From: Pseudomonas triticicola
Lineage (GTDB): Bacteria; Pseudomonadota; Gammaproteobacteria; Pseudomonadales; Pseudomonadaceae
DNA length: 64,000 nt
Reading direction: 5' to 3'
NCBI RefSeq assembly: GCF_019145375.1
Contig: NZ_JAHSTX010000001.1
Location: 4,179,501-4,243,500 of the forward strand
The notes beneath the pieces are model-generated. The model saw only the letters and a program-made list of their open reading frames with translations, searched no databases and was not told the DNA's origin. Positions within the stretch are counted from its first letter, which is position 1. Each line of letters opens with the position of its first letter. This document shows positions 29,287 to 38,084 of this stretch, one piece after another. The translations under genes were made by a program, and so were the position numbers.

Positions 29287-30810
29287 TCAGTGCAAATTCG
29301 GTAAAAGGTTGTGCGGCAGATTCGGGTCTTTCAATACAGTCGCAGCGGCAGCGATGTCCGGCGCCAGCCAGCGATCCTGATCGTAGGCCGGGACCGTTTC
29401 GCGCAGCAGTTTCCACGCGCGGTCAGTGCCCACGCCAAAGCGCTGTTCCTTGAGGAATTCAAACGCCTGCGCCGCCAGCAAATATTCAATCGCGAGGATC
29501 TGCGTGCAGTTTTCCAGCGCGCGGTGCAGCTTCAGCGCGGCGTTGGTGCCCATGCTCAGGTGATCTTCCTGCAGGCCCGAGGTGATGTAGTTGTCGAGTA
29601 CCGCCGGTTGCGCCAATTGACGGTTTTCCGCACACAGCGAGGCGGCGACATATTGCACGATCATCATCCCCGAGTTGACCCCGGGATTGGCCACCAGAAA
29701 CGCCGGCAGACCGCTGACGTGCGGGTTGACCAGACGATCGAGACGACGCTCGGCAATCGAGCCGATTTCGGCCATGGCAATCGCCAGCAGATCCGCCGCC
29801 ATCGCCACGGATTGACCGTGGGGGTTGGCCTGCGACATCACCCGGAAATTGTCCGGTGTGCCGAGCAGTAACGGGTTGTCGGTGCAGCCGTTGAGTTCGG
29901 CTTCGACCTGTTTGATCGCATGCTTCAGTTGATCACGGGCGGCGCCGTGGACCTGCGGGATCGAACGAATGCTCAGCGCATCCTGAGTGCGAATGCCTTT
30001 GCTCGCAGCGATCACTTCGCTGCCATCGAGCAAGGCGCGCAGGTTGTTGCCGACCTGCTGCATGCCCGGATGCGGCTTGAGCGCAATGATCTCGGCATCG
30101 AACGCATCGATCTGACCGCGCTGGGCTTCGAAACTCATCGCACCAATGACATCGGCCCATTGCAACAGCCGCGTAGCGTCGGCAATCGCCAGACAACTGA
30201 GGCCGGTCATGCACGGCGTGCCGTTGACCAGACACAAGCCATCCTTCGCGCCGAGCTGCACAGGTTGCAGGCCCTCTTCGGCCAGCGCCTGTTGCGCCGA
30301 AATGATCTGCCCGCGATAACTGACATTGCCAACGCCGAGCAGCGCGATGCCGATGTGCGCCATGTGCGTCAGGTAGCCCACCGAACCTTGCGACGGCACT
30401 TGCGGAGTGATGCCGCGATTGAGCAGCGCCAGCAGCCCTTCGACCACACGCCGATGCAGGCCGGACTTGCCGTGGCTGTAGTTGTGGATCGCGGCGCAGA
30501 TGATTGCGCGGGTCTGCTCGTCGCTAAGCACCGGGCCGACACCGCAGGCATGGCTGAGCAAGGTGTTGCGCGAGAGTTGGCTGAGCTGTTCGTCCTGCAG
30601 CGAGACGTTGGACAGACCGCCCAGACCGGTGTTGACGCCATAGGCGCGCTCGCCGCTGGCGACGATGCGCTGAACGATGGCCTGAGCATTGTCGATGCGC
30701 GCCCATGTGTCGCTGGACAGTTCCAGCGGCGCACCGTGACGGGCGACAGCGACCACGTCCTGCCAACGCAGAGGGCTGCCTGTGATAACGATTTTTTCAG
30801 CCTGGGACAT
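29287..30810 (-). CDS. Histidase-like protein lacking the MIO triad (HAL/PAL family paralogue)
   Basis: The 507-residue product is plainly of the aromatic amino acid lyase fold: AYGVNTGLGGLSN (56-68), LVNGTPC (194-200), QDALSIRSIPQVHG (276-289), LQEDHLSMG. But where active enzymes have [11 protein letters not shown] it reads GSVGYLTHMAH (142-152): Ala-Ser-Gly is gone and the loop is three residues shorter. The Tyr of QDPYSLR is Leu279, while Arg282, Tyr57 and Asn196 are kept. Without MIO it cannot run the normal ammonia elimination. Pseudomonas hut loci often carry two hutH-like genes (called hutH1/hutH2 in P. fluorescens); this is the non-canonical one. ATG 30810 follows GAGG. The frame is intact and codon use normal, so it is maintained, not decaying. 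Its function is unknown. Confidence 0.9.
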   Translation of the reverse strand: MSQAEKIVITGSPLRWQDVVAVARHGAPLELSSDTWARIDNAQAIVQRIVASGERAYGVNTGLGGLSNVSLQDEQLSQLSRNTLLSHACGVGPVLSDEQTRAIICAAIHNYSHGKSGLHRRVVEGLLALLNRGITPQVPSQGSVGYLTHMAHIGIALLGVGNVSYRGQIISAQQALAEEGLQPVQLGAKDGLCLVNGTPCMTGLSCLAIADATRLLQWADVIGAMSFEAQRGQIDAFDAEIIALKPHPGMQQVGNNLRALLDGSEVIAASKGIRTQDALSIRSIPQVHGAARDQLKHAIKQVEAELNGCTDNPLLLGTPDNFRVMSQANPHGQSVAMAADLLAIAMAEIGSIAERRLDRLVNPHVSGLPAFLVANPGVNSGMMIVQYVAASLCAENRQLAQPAVLDNYITSGLQEDHLSMGTNAALKLHRALENCTQILAIEYLLAAQAFEFLKEQRFGVGTDRAWKLLRETVPAYDQDRWLAPDIAAAATVLKDPNLPHNLLPNLH

Positions 30811-30851
30811 CTTTAACCTCATCCAAATATCGATGCAGCTTCACCGCCGCC

Positions 30852-30915
30852 TTCGCGAGCAGGCTCGCTCCCACAGGGGACCGCATTCCAGGGTGGGAGC
30901 GAGCCTGCTCGCGAA
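30852..30915. repeat. Family A REP pair, copy 5, inside the hut run
   Basis: TTCGCGAGCAGGCTCGCTCC and its inverse lie between hutV and the histidase-like gene. It would be transcribed and could form a hairpin that adjusts expression of hutV and the genes after it. Confidence 0.88.
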
Positions 30916-30943
30916 GAGGCCAGCCCAGCCAACACAAATCTAC

Positions 30944-31774
30944 CTAGACCACCGCCGCGCGCCGCTGCACGAACCGGTCGACATACTCATCGGCCGGCGA
31001 ATGCAGGATCTCTCTTGGCGTACCCACCTGGATCAACCGGCCATCCTTGAGAATCGCGATGCGATTGCCGATGCGCACGGCTTCGTCGAGGTCGTGGGTG
31101 ATGAAGACGATGGTTTTGTGCAGGGTCTTTTGCAGTTCCAGCAACTGGTCCTGCATCTCGGCGCGGATCAGCGGATCCAGCGCACTGAATGCTTCGTCCA
31201 TCAGGATGATGTCGGTGTCCGCCGCCAACGCACGGGCGAGGCCGACGCGCTGACGCATGCCGCCGGAGAGCTGGTGCGGGTATTTGTTTTCGTAGCCTTT
31301 GAGGCCGACGGTGTTGATCCAGTGCAGCGCGCGTTCGGCGCAGACCTGCTTGCTCTCGCCGCGCACTTTCAGACCGTAGGCGACGTTATCGAGTACGGTC
31401 TTGTGCGGCAGCAGGCCGAAGCTCTGGAACACCATGCTGATCTTGTGTCGACGAAATTCGCGCAGGGCCTCCATGTCGTACTGCAGGATGTCCTCGCCAT
31501 CGACCAGAATCGCCCCACTGGTGGGATCGATCAGGCGATTGAAGTGCCGTACCAGGGTGGATTTGCCCGAGCCGGACAGGCCCATGATCACAAAGATTTC
31601 GCCGGTGCCGATGCTCAGCGACAAGTCGTTCACGCCGACCACGCAACCGGTTTCGTTGAGCACCTGATCCTTGCTCTTGCCCTGGCCGACCATGGCCAGC
31701 GCGTCCTTGGCGCGGTTGCCGAAAATCTTGAAGACGTTGCGTACTTCGATCTTGCTCACGCTTGCATTGCTCAT
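30944..31774 (-). CDS. hutV: ABC transporter ATPase of the hut-linked importer
   Basis: This is the ATPase of a ProU/glycine-betaine-class importer adapted to the hut locus, 276 residues. It has Walker [11 protein letters not shown]-loop [12 protein letters not shown], signature LSGGMRQR and Walker [14 protein letters not shown]. It lacks the C-terminal CBS domains of ProV-type ATPases, consistent with nutrient uptake rather than osmotic control. Its start overlaps the hutW stop (ATGA). HutXWV systems carry histidine in other bacteria. Confidence 0.9.
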   Translation of the reverse strand: MSNASVSKIEVRNVFKIFGNRAKDALAMVGQGKSKDQVLNETGCVVGVNDLSLSIGTGEIFVIMGLSGSGKSTLVRHFNRLIDPTSGAILVDGEDILQYDMEALREFRRHKISMVFQSFGLLPHKTVLDNVAYGLKVRGESKQVCAERALHWINTVGLKGYENKYPHQLSGGMRQRVGLARALAADTDIILMDEAFSALDPLIRAEMQDQLLELQKTLHKTIVFITHDLDEAVRIGNRIAILKDGRLIQVGTPREILHSPADEYVDRFVQRRAAVV

Positions 31775-32622
31775 TTGCTCACCTCATGGCGTGGCCGACC
31801 GTACGCTTGAGTGATGCGGTCGATGACCACAGCGAGAATCACGATCGCCAGCCCGGCTTCGAGACCCCGGCCGACGTTGAGGGTCTGAATCCCCACCAGT
31901 ACGTCTTCACCGAGGCCACGGGCACCGATCATCGAGGCGATCACCACCATCGACAGGGCCATCATCGTGGTCTGGTTGATCCCGGCCATGATGCTCGGCA
32001 GCGCCAGCGGCAGTTGCACGCCGAACAGTTGCTGCCAGCGGTTGGCGCCGAAGGCGTTGATCGCCTCCATGACTTCGCCGTCGACCTGGCGAATGCCCAG
32101 ATCGGTCAGGCGAATCAGCGGCGGCGCGGCGTAGATCACCGTGGCGAAAATCGCCGGCACCTTGCCCAGGCCGAACAGCATCAGCACCGGAATCAGGTAC
32201 ACGAAACTCGGCATGGTCTGCATGATGTCGAGCAGCGGCATCAGCACCGAACGCAGGCGATTGCTGCGCGCCGAGAGGATCCCCAGCGGGATGCCGATCA
32301 GCACCGAAATGATCGTCGCGACCATCATCAGCGCCAGGGTCTGCATGAGCTTGTCCCAGAGGCCAACCGCACCCACCAGAAACAGCAAGCCGACAATCAC
32401 GGCGGTGGTGACGACTTTGCGCGTGGCGTGCCAGGCGATGACACCGACGATTGCCAGCATCAACCACCACGGCGCCGCACGCAGCAGACCTTCGAGACTG
32501 ACGATGGCCCACAGCAGCGTGTCGGAGATTTGCCGGAACACGTCGCCGTAATTGGTCACCAGCGAATCGACCCAACCGTTGACCCAGTCGGCGATGGAAA
32601 AGGTAAAGCTTTCGGGAAACAT
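31771..32622 (-). CDS. hutW: ABC transporter permease of the hut-linked importer
   Basis: The 283-residue permease is of the ProW family, with an N-terminal [20 protein letters not shown] segment, about six membrane spans, and the cytoplasmic EAA-like loop ([32 protein letters not shown]) that docks on the ATPase. It lies between hutX and hutV and overlaps the latter by four bases. Confidence 0.9.
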   Translation of the reverse strand: MFPESFTFSIADWVNGWVDSLVTNYGDVFRQISDTLLWAIVSLEGLLRAAPWWLMLAIVGVIAWHATRKVVTTAVIVGLLFLVGAVGLWDKLMQTLALMMVATIISVLIGIPLGILSARSNRLRSVLMPLLDIMQTMPSFVYLIPVLMLFGLGKVPAIFATVIYAAPPLIRLTDLGIRQVDGEVMEAINAFGANRWQQLFGVQLPLALPSIMAGINQTTMMALSMVVIASMIGARGLGEDVLVGIQTLNVGRGLEAGLAIVILAVVIDRITQAYGRPRHEVSK

Positions 32623-32690
32623 AAGGGACTCTCAATCAAGGGTTGCGATCAAGCGTCCGGCTGCCATGGCTGGCAGCCGGGAAGCCTGAC

Positions 32691-33659
32691 CTACAAGGCC
32701 GCGTCGATTTTCTTGGCTGCGTCGTCGCTCACCCATGCGTGCCAGACTTCAGGATGTTCCTTGAGGAAGATTTTCGCCAGTTTTGCCGACTCGATACGTT
32801 CCTTGGCCATGCGCCCGAGGTTCTGATTGAGCAGGTCGATCGGCAGGTTGACCTTTTCCAGCACGGCGACCAGTTCCGGGGCTTCGTCGTGGAAGGTTTT
32901 CGACAGGCCGACCTTGATGCTCACGGTCTTGTCGACGCCGGGTTTCTCTTCCAGTTTGACTGCATCGATCTGGCCCATCAGCGGCGTTGGCGACCAGTAG
33001 TAGAAGAGGATCGGCTCGCCACGCTTGTAGCTCGACAGCACCGCCGCATCCAGCGCAGGTCCTGTGCCTGGGCGGAAGTTGGTGTAGCTGTTTTCCAGGC
33101 CGTAGCTCTTGAGCATTTCGCTGTTGTCGAGCTCGCAGGTCCAGCCGGCCGGGCAGTTATAGAAGCGGCCCTTGGACGGCTCTTCGGCATCCTTGAACAC
33201 GGCGGAATACTTGCCCAGGTCAGCGATGTTTTTCAGGTCCGGGGCTTTCGCCTCGAGCTTGCGCTTGGCGTCGCCTTCGATCACGTAACGCGGCACGTAC
33301 CAGCCTTCGACAGCGCCCACCACCGGTGCACCGACGCCAACGACCTTGCCGGCCTTCTCGGCCTTGTTCCAGACCTCGCTGCGGCCGACCCACTCTTCGG
33401 CAAACACTTGAATATCGTTGCTGCTCAGGGCGTTTTCCATGGTGATGGAATTGCCCGGCAAGCTGTCGGTCTTGCAGCCGTAACCTTTCTCCAGCACCAC
33501 TTGCAGCACGTCGGTCAGGAGCATGCCGCTTTCCCAGTTCAGCCCGGCGAATTTCACCGGTTTGCCCGATTCGCACCAGCCGGCGGCTTGCGTCGCACCG
33601 GCACTGGCCAACAGGCCCATGGACAGCAATGTGGTCAGCAGGGTCTTGTTCGATTTCAT
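32691..33659 (-). CDS. hutX: Periplasmic substrate-binding protein of the hut-linked importer
   Basis: The 322-residue product has a signal peptide (MKSNKTLLTTLLSMGLLASAGATQA, mature start AGWCESGKP) and the OpuAC/ProX-like binding fold: KFAGLNWESGMLLTDVLQVVLEKGYG, FAEEWVGRSEVW, LFYYWSPTPLMG. Aromatic residues at those positions form the ligand box in betaine binders; location points to histidine or a close relative here. I start it at ATG 33659, just before the signal peptide. Confidence 0.9.
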   Translation of the reverse strand: MKSNKTLLTTLLSMGLLASAGATQAAGWCESGKPVKFAGLNWESGMLLTDVLQVVLEKGYGCKTDSLPGNSITMENALSSNDIQVFAEEWVGRSEVWNKAEKAGKVVGVGAPVVGAVEGWYVPRYVIEGDAKRKLEAKAPDLKNIADLGKYSAVFKDAEEPSKGRFYNCPAGWTCELDNSEMLKSYGLENSYTNFRPGTGPALDAAVLSSYKRGEPILFYYWSPTPLMGQIDAVKLEEKPGVDKTVSIKVGLSKTFHDEAPELVAVLEKVNLPIDLLNQNLGRMAKERIESAKLAKIFLKEHPEVWHAWVSDDAAKKIDAAL

Positions 33660-33730
33660 TGTCGTGACGCTCCTAATCATGAATGGGCTTACGGCAGTTC
33701 AAGAGGCATCCAGCCTGGTCCACGTCCAGA

Positions 33731-35203
33731 TCAGGCCTGCGCCGCAGCGCGACCGGCCCCGCTCGTTTTTGCTTGTTGGGTGCTGTTCGGCTCGACCGGC
33801 AGAATCAGGCGATCGGGCACTGCGCTGTGCCATTTCTTTGCGCAGAAGTAATAGACGGCGGCCGGCAGAACCAAACCGATGATCCAGGAAATGTCGACAT
33901 CACCGAGGGCGGCCACCAGTGGGCCGGTGTAGAACTTGGTCGAGATGAATGGCAACTGCACCAGCACGCCGAACACATAGACACTGATACCGAGCAGGTT
34001 CCAGCGGCCGTAGCGACCGTCCGGATCGGCCAGTGCCGGCACGTCATAGCGCTCGCGGGTGATGCAGTAGTAGTCGACCAGATTGATCGCGCTCCACGGG
34101 GTGAAGAAGGCGAGCAGAAACAGGATGAACGACTTGAACGCACCGAGGAACGAGTGCTGTCCGAGCAGGGCAATCAGGGTTGCCGCGCCGACGATGAACA
34201 GCACGAACACCAGGCGCTGCATGCGGGTAACCGTCAGGTGTCCTTTGAAGCCACTGATGATGGTGGCGATGCACATGAAGCTGCCGTAGGAGTTCAGCGT
34301 CGAGATGGTCACTTTGCCGAACGCGATGCTGAAATACAGCAGCGCGGCGGTGGCGCCGGTGCCGCCTAAACCAACGATGTAAGCGACTTCGTGACCGGCG
34401 AATTGACCATCGGCCGAAGCGGCGGCAAACACACCAAGGATCATCGCCACTTGGGCGCCAATCACCGAACCTGCGCCAGCGGCGAAAAAAGTTTTCACCG
34501 ATGAAGTGGCGCTCGGCAGGTAACGCGAGTAGTCCGCTACATACGGGCCGAAAGCGATCTGCCAGGACGCCGCCAGCGACACCGCCAGGAGGAAACTGCT
34601 CCAGCTGAAATGACGTATCTGCAGAAGTGCGCCGACGTCGGTCTGGCTCATCAGCCGCCAGAACAGGAACACAAAAGCGATCACGCCAACCACGCTGGCG
34701 ACGCGGCCGATCCAGTGGATCACTCGGTAGCCAAGCACCGTAACCAGCACGATGACACTGGCGAAAATCAGAATGCCAACGCTGTCGCTGACGTTGAACA
34801 GCTGCCCCAGCGCCTGCCCGGACAGCACCGTCCCGGTGGCGGTGAAGCCGAGGTACATCAGGCACACCAGGACGATCGGAATCGCCGCGCCATAAACGCC
34901 GAACTGCACGCGACTGGAGATCATCTGCGGCAGGCCCAGTTTCGGCCCTTGCGCGGCATGCAGCGCCATCACGCCACCGCCGAGCAGTTGGCCGATCAAA
35001 AGACCGATCAACGACCAGAACACATCACCGCCAAGCACCACCGCCAAGGCCCCGGTGACGATCGCGGTGATCTGCAGGTTGGCGCCCATCCACAGGGTGA
35101 ACTGGCTGAACAGACGACCGTGTCTTTCCGCTTCCGGGATGTAGTCGATCGAACGCCTTTCGATCAACGGAGTACTGCCTGCACGTTCGTTGTTAACCGC
35201 CAT
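33731..35203 (-). CDS. NCS1-family permease in the hut locus (candidate urocanate or histidine-linked uptake)
   Basis: The 490-residue product has about twelve membrane spans and NCS1 (cytosine/purine permease) signatures: RRSIDYIPEAERHG, FTLWMGANLQI, GPKLGLPQMISSRVQFG, ADYSRYLP, FFTPWSAINLVDYYCI. NCS1 carriers move flat nitrogen heterocycles such as cytosine, allantoin and hydantoin. Its place between hutU and hutX makes urocanate the most attractive substrate; P. fluorescens hut loci are reported to carry a dedicated urocanate carrier. This substrate is an inference from context. Confidence 0.85.
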   Translation of the reverse strand: MAVNNERAGSTPLIERRSIDYIPEAERHGRLFSQFTLWMGANLQITAIVTGALAVVLGGDVFWSLIGLLIGQLLGGGVMALHAAQGPKLGLPQMISSRVQFGVYGAAIPIVLVCLMYLGFTATGTVLSGQALGQLFNVSDSVGILIFASVIVLVTVLGYRVIHWIGRVASVVGVIAFVFLFWRLMSQTDVGALLQIRHFSWSSFLLAVSLAASWQIAFGPYVADYSRYLPSATSSVKTFFAAGAGSVIGAQVAMILGVFAAASADGQFAGHEVAYIVGLGGTGATAALLYFSIAFGKVTISTLNSYGSFMCIATIISGFKGHLTVTRMQRLVFVLFIVGAATLIALLGQHSFLGAFKSFILFLLAFFTPWSAINLVDYYCITRERYDVPALADPDGRYGRWNLLGISVYVFGVLVQLPFISTKFYTGPLVAALGDVDISWIIGLVLPAAVYYFCAKKWHSAVPDRLILPVEPNSTQQAKTSGAGRAAAQA

Positions 35204-35248
35204 GATTCAACCTCTGTGGATTGCTATTCGGGTTCACTGAAATTCCTC

Positions 35249-35336
35249 TGTGGGAGCGAGCCTGCTCGCGAATCGGTGTATCAGGCACAGCAGTAGCGAC
35301 TGACACGACGCCTTCGCGAGCAGGCTCGCTCCCACA
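35249..35336. repeat. Family A REP pair, copy 6, between hutU and the NCS1 gene
   Basis: Opposed TGTGGGAGCGAGCCTGCTCG arms fill most of the 147-base gap. A stem here could protect the hutU message or reduce read-through to the transporter genes. Confidence 0.9.
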
Positions 35337-35350
35337 TAAACCAGAGCGTG

Positions 35351-37039
35351 TTACCCGCCAGTGACCATCGGCAGATTCAGCCCCTGCTCTTTCGCGCAGT
35401 CGATGGCGATCTGGTAACCGGCATCGGCATGGCGCATGACGCCGGTAGCCGGGTCGTTGTGCAGCACGCGAGCGATGCGCTCGGCAGCCTCATCGGTACC
35501 GTCGCAGACGATCACCATCCCCGAATGCTGCGAGAAGCCCATGCCGACGCCGCCGCCGTGGTGCAGCGACACCCAGGTCGCGCCGCTGGCGGTGTTCAGC
35601 AGTGCGTTGAGCAGCGGCCAGTCGGAGACGGCGTCGGAACCGTCCTGCATCGATTCGGTTTCGCGGTTGGGACTGGCGACCGAGCCGGAGTCGAGGTGGT
35701 CGCGGCCGATCACCACGGGGGCCGACAGCTCGCCGCTACGGACCATTTCGTTGAAGGCCAAGCCGAGCTTGGCGCGCTGGCCCAGACCGACCCAGCAGAT
35801 ACGCGCCGGCAGACCCTGGAAGCTGATGCGCTCGCGGGCCATGTCCAGCCAGTTGTGCAAATGCGCGTCGTCGGGGATCAGCTCTTTGACCTTGGCGTCG
35901 GTTTTGTAGATGTCCTGTGGATCACCCGACAGCGCCGCCCAACGGAACGGGCCGATGCCACGGCAGAACAGCGGACGGATGTAGGCCGGCACGAAGCCCG
36001 GGAAATCGAAAGCGTTTTCGACGCCTTCTTCCTGAGCCATCTGGCGGATGTTGTTGCCGTAGTCGAAGGTCGGGATGCCTTGCTTCTGGAACTCCAGCAT
36101 GGCTTTCACATGCACCGCCATCGACTGCTTGGCAGCCTTGATCACAGCGGCTGGTTCGGTCTTGGCGCGGGCGCGGTATTCGTCCCAGCTCCAGCCAGCC
36201 GGCAGATAGCCGTTGAGCGGATCGTGGGCGCTGGTCTGGTCGGTGACCATGTCCGGGCGCACGCCGCGCTTGACCAGTTCCGGCAGGATTTCCGCCGCGT
36301 TGCCGAGCAGGGCGATGGAAATCGCTTTGCCTTCTTTGGTGTATTTGTCGATCCGCGCCAGAGCGTCGTCGAGGTCTTTGGCTTGCTCATCGACGTAACG
36401 GCTTTTCAGGCGGAAATCGATGCTGACCTGCTGGCATTCGATGTTCAGCGAGCAGGCGCCGGCCAGGGTGGCGGCCAGCGGTTGTGCGCCGCCCATACCA
36501 CCGAGGCCGGCGGTGAGCACCCAGCGCCCCTTGAGGTCGGCGTTGTAATGCTGGCGCCCGGCCTCGACGAAAGTTTCGTAGGTGCCCTGAACGATGCCCT
36601 GGCTGCCGATGTAGATCCAGCTGCCGGCGGTCATCTGGCCGTACATGGCCAGGCCTTTGGCGTCGAGTTCGTTGAAGTGTTCCCAGCTCGCCCAGTGCGG
36701 CACCAGGTTGGAGTTGGCGATCAGCACGCGCGGCGCGTTGCTATGAGTCTTGAATACGCCGACCGGCTTGCCCGATTGCACCAGCAGGGTTTCGTCGTCA
36801 TTCAGGTTGGTCAGGCTATCGACGATCTTGTCGTAGCACTCCCAGTTGCGCGCGGCGCGACCGATGCCACCGTAGACCACCAGTTCTTTCGGATTTTCGG
36901 CAACTTCCGGGTCGAGGTTGTTCATCAACATGCGCAGCGGCGCTTCGGTCAGCCAGCTCTTGGCGGTCAGCGTGTTACCGCGTGCGGCGCGGATCTGCAC
37001 GTCACGAAACTTGTTGCTGTTCTGGGTATTGTCAGTCAC
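35351..37039 (-). CDS. hutU: Urocanate hydratase HutU
   Basis: HutU adds water to urocanate to give imidazolone propionate, using tightly bound NAD+ as an electrophile. The 562-residue product has the typical N-terminal [16 protein letters not shown], the NAD-binding glycine-rich [36 protein letters not shown], and the C-terminal [19 protein letters not shown] with the catalytic Cys/His region around [16 protein letters not shown]. It leads the large hut run on - and has the sigma-54/HutC control region upstream. Confidence 0.98.
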   Translation of the reverse strand: MTDNTQNSNKFRDVQIRAARGNTLTAKSWLTEAPLRMLMNNLDPEVAENPKELVVYGGIGRAARNWECYDKIVDSLTNLNDDETLLVQSGKPVGVFKTHSNAPRVLIANSNLVPHWASWEHFNELDAKGLAMYGQMTAGSWIYIGSQGIVQGTYETFVEAGRQHYNADLKGRWVLTAGLGGMGGAQPLAATLAGACSLNIECQQVSIDFRLKSRYVDEQAKDLDDALARIDKYTKEGKAISIALLGNAAEILPELVKRGVRPDMVTDQTSAHDPLNGYLPAGWSWDEYRARAKTEPAAVIKAAKQSMAVHVKAMLEFQKQGIPTFDYGNNIRQMAQEEGVENAFDFPGFVPAYIRPLFCRGIGPFRWAALSGDPQDIYKTDAKVKELIPDDAHLHNWLDMARERISFQGLPARICWVGLGQRAKLGLAFNEMVRSGELSAPVVIGRDHLDSGSVASPNRETESMQDGSDAVSDWPLLNALLNTASGATWVSLHHGGGVGMGFSQHSGMVIVCDGTDEAAERIARVLHNDPATGVMRHADAGYQIAIDCAKEQGLNLPMVTGG

Positions 37040-37170
37040 GAAAAAGACTCCTCAGCGATCAATTCAAACCAACCCTGGTAGTGGGCAGCAGCCTGCGCGC
37101 CGTGCTGCGCGACAAGCGAATCAGTGGACGCTGCGGAGAGTCTCGACCGACTCATACGCATACGTCTTTA

Positions 37171-37184
37171 CTTGTACATACAAG
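37171..37184 (-). promoter_or_regulatory. HutC operator of the hutU promoter
   Basis: CTTGTACATACAAG is a near-perfect 14-base palindrome; on - it reads CTTGTATGTACAAG, which is the form I recall for the classical HutC operator of P. putida hutU. It lies about 130 bases before the hutU start and a few bases from the -12 element of the sigma-54 promoter next to it, around the expected transcription start, so bound HutC would block initiation. Confidence 0.8.
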
Positions 37185-37188
37185 CATA

Positions 37189-37204
37189 TGCAATCAAGCG
37201 GCCA
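37189..37204 (-). promoter_or_regulatory. Candidate sigma-54 promoter of hutU
   Basis: On - the sequence is TGGCCGCTTGATTGCA. It has GG-N10-GC spacing and a perfect TTGCA -12 block. The predicted start is near 37178, inside the HutC operator. Activation of hutU by CbrB or NtrC with sigma-54 is known in pseudomonads, which supports the call. Activator sites would lie to the right, in 37205-37400. Confidence 0.65.
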
Positions 37205-37400
37205 ACTTGTTGGTGGAGTGTTCAAGGAAAATTGCGGACGAGGCTGGAGAGCTTCTGAGACAAGGGTTCTGGCGTGGATGAAATTTTCTTCGAGGATATT
37301 GCGAGGAGGCGCGACATGGCCAAGCGAACGTGGTTTTGCGCCACGCTGGGGCGTTCGGTAACAAGTTGGTGCGTGGAGGGAAACAAGAGTGAGGATGGCT
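37205..37400. other. Noncoding region right of the hutU promoter
   Basis: With the promoter and repeat B this makes up the 472-base gap between hutU and hutD. No convincing gene is seen. GGTAACAAG near 37356 is a possible half-site for an enhancer-binding protein, but I cannot assign it. The region should hold the upstream activating sites for hutU. Confidence 0.4.
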
Positions 37401-37503
37401 TGTGGCGAGGGGATTTATCCCCGCTGGGCTGCGCAGCAGACCGCTTTTTTAATCAGGAATGGGGCCGCTTCGCGACCCAGCGGGGATAAATCCCCTCGCC
37501 ACA
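37401..37503. repeat. Family B intergenic inverted repeat, copy 2
   Basis: TGTGGCGAGGGGATTTATCC and its inverse bracket about 60 bases. It lies directly after the hutD stop and matches the copy at 227-359 at both ends. Confidence 0.85.
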
Positions 37504-37511
37504 GGGTGTGT

Positions 37512-38084
37512 TCAATTCTGGGGGAGTTCGATCACGCAGCATGCCGCGTTGGTGGAGACTTCGACCAGCCCACTGTTGCCGTCCAGTTGCAGGCAATCAT
37601 GCCGACCGAGCTGCGAAACGCCGTCGCCAACACGCACGTCCATCAGCTCACTGACACTGAACACCAGCAGCGTCGATGCCGAGCTGAAAAACCGCTGCTC
37701 ACCGTCCAGCCACTGCAACCGCGCGCTGTAACGTTGCGGCGCGTAGATCAGATTGAAGTCGCGAATCGCACCGCCGAGCAAGGTGCAGGACACTTGGCTT
37801 TCGCCGCTGAAAGCAAACGGGTCCAGGGGTAACAATGGCCGGGTATCGTCACCGTCGACGCACAAGGTCATGCCGTCGCCCTGCAACACGGTGATGACTC
37901 GCTGGTAACCGGCGAATGTCGAGAAACCGCCCGATTCGGTGATGTCGGCAATCGACAGACGCCAGCCGAAACCGTCCAGGCCAGCGCCAGCATCGCGGGT
38001 GATTTCCTCGGTGCTGCCGCCGCCGTTTTTCCACGGCATGCGCGGGTAGCCTTCAGCGCGTAGAACCTTCACTTGATAATTCAT
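37512..38084 (-). CDS. hutD: HutD, cupin-like protein of histidine utilisation
   Basis: HutD is a conserved small protein found with hutC in proteobacteria. Its function is not fully settled; in P. fluorescens it is proposed to limit hut expression to a safe upper level. The 190-residue product begins MNYQVKVLRAEGYPRMPWKNGGGSTEEI and is built of short beta strands like a cupin (FAGYQRVITVLQGDGMTL, DPFAFSGESQVSCTLL). Its ATG overlaps the hutC stop by four bases. Confidence 0.93.
   Translation of the reverse strand: MNYQVKVLRAEGYPRMPWKNGGGSTEEITRDAGAGLDGFGWRLSIADITESGGFSTFAGYQRVITVLQGDGMTLCVDGDDTRPLLPLDPFAFSGESQVSCTLLGGAIRDFNLIYAPQRYSARLQWLDGEQRFFSSASTLLVFSVSELMDVRVGDGVSQLGRHDCLQLDGNSGLVEVSTNAACCVIELPQN

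Noticed and set aside
36918..37511. Small open frames on + across the hutU upstream region
   Set aside because: They run through hutU antisense, the promoter elements and a repeat, with no family match; the region is better explained as control DNA.
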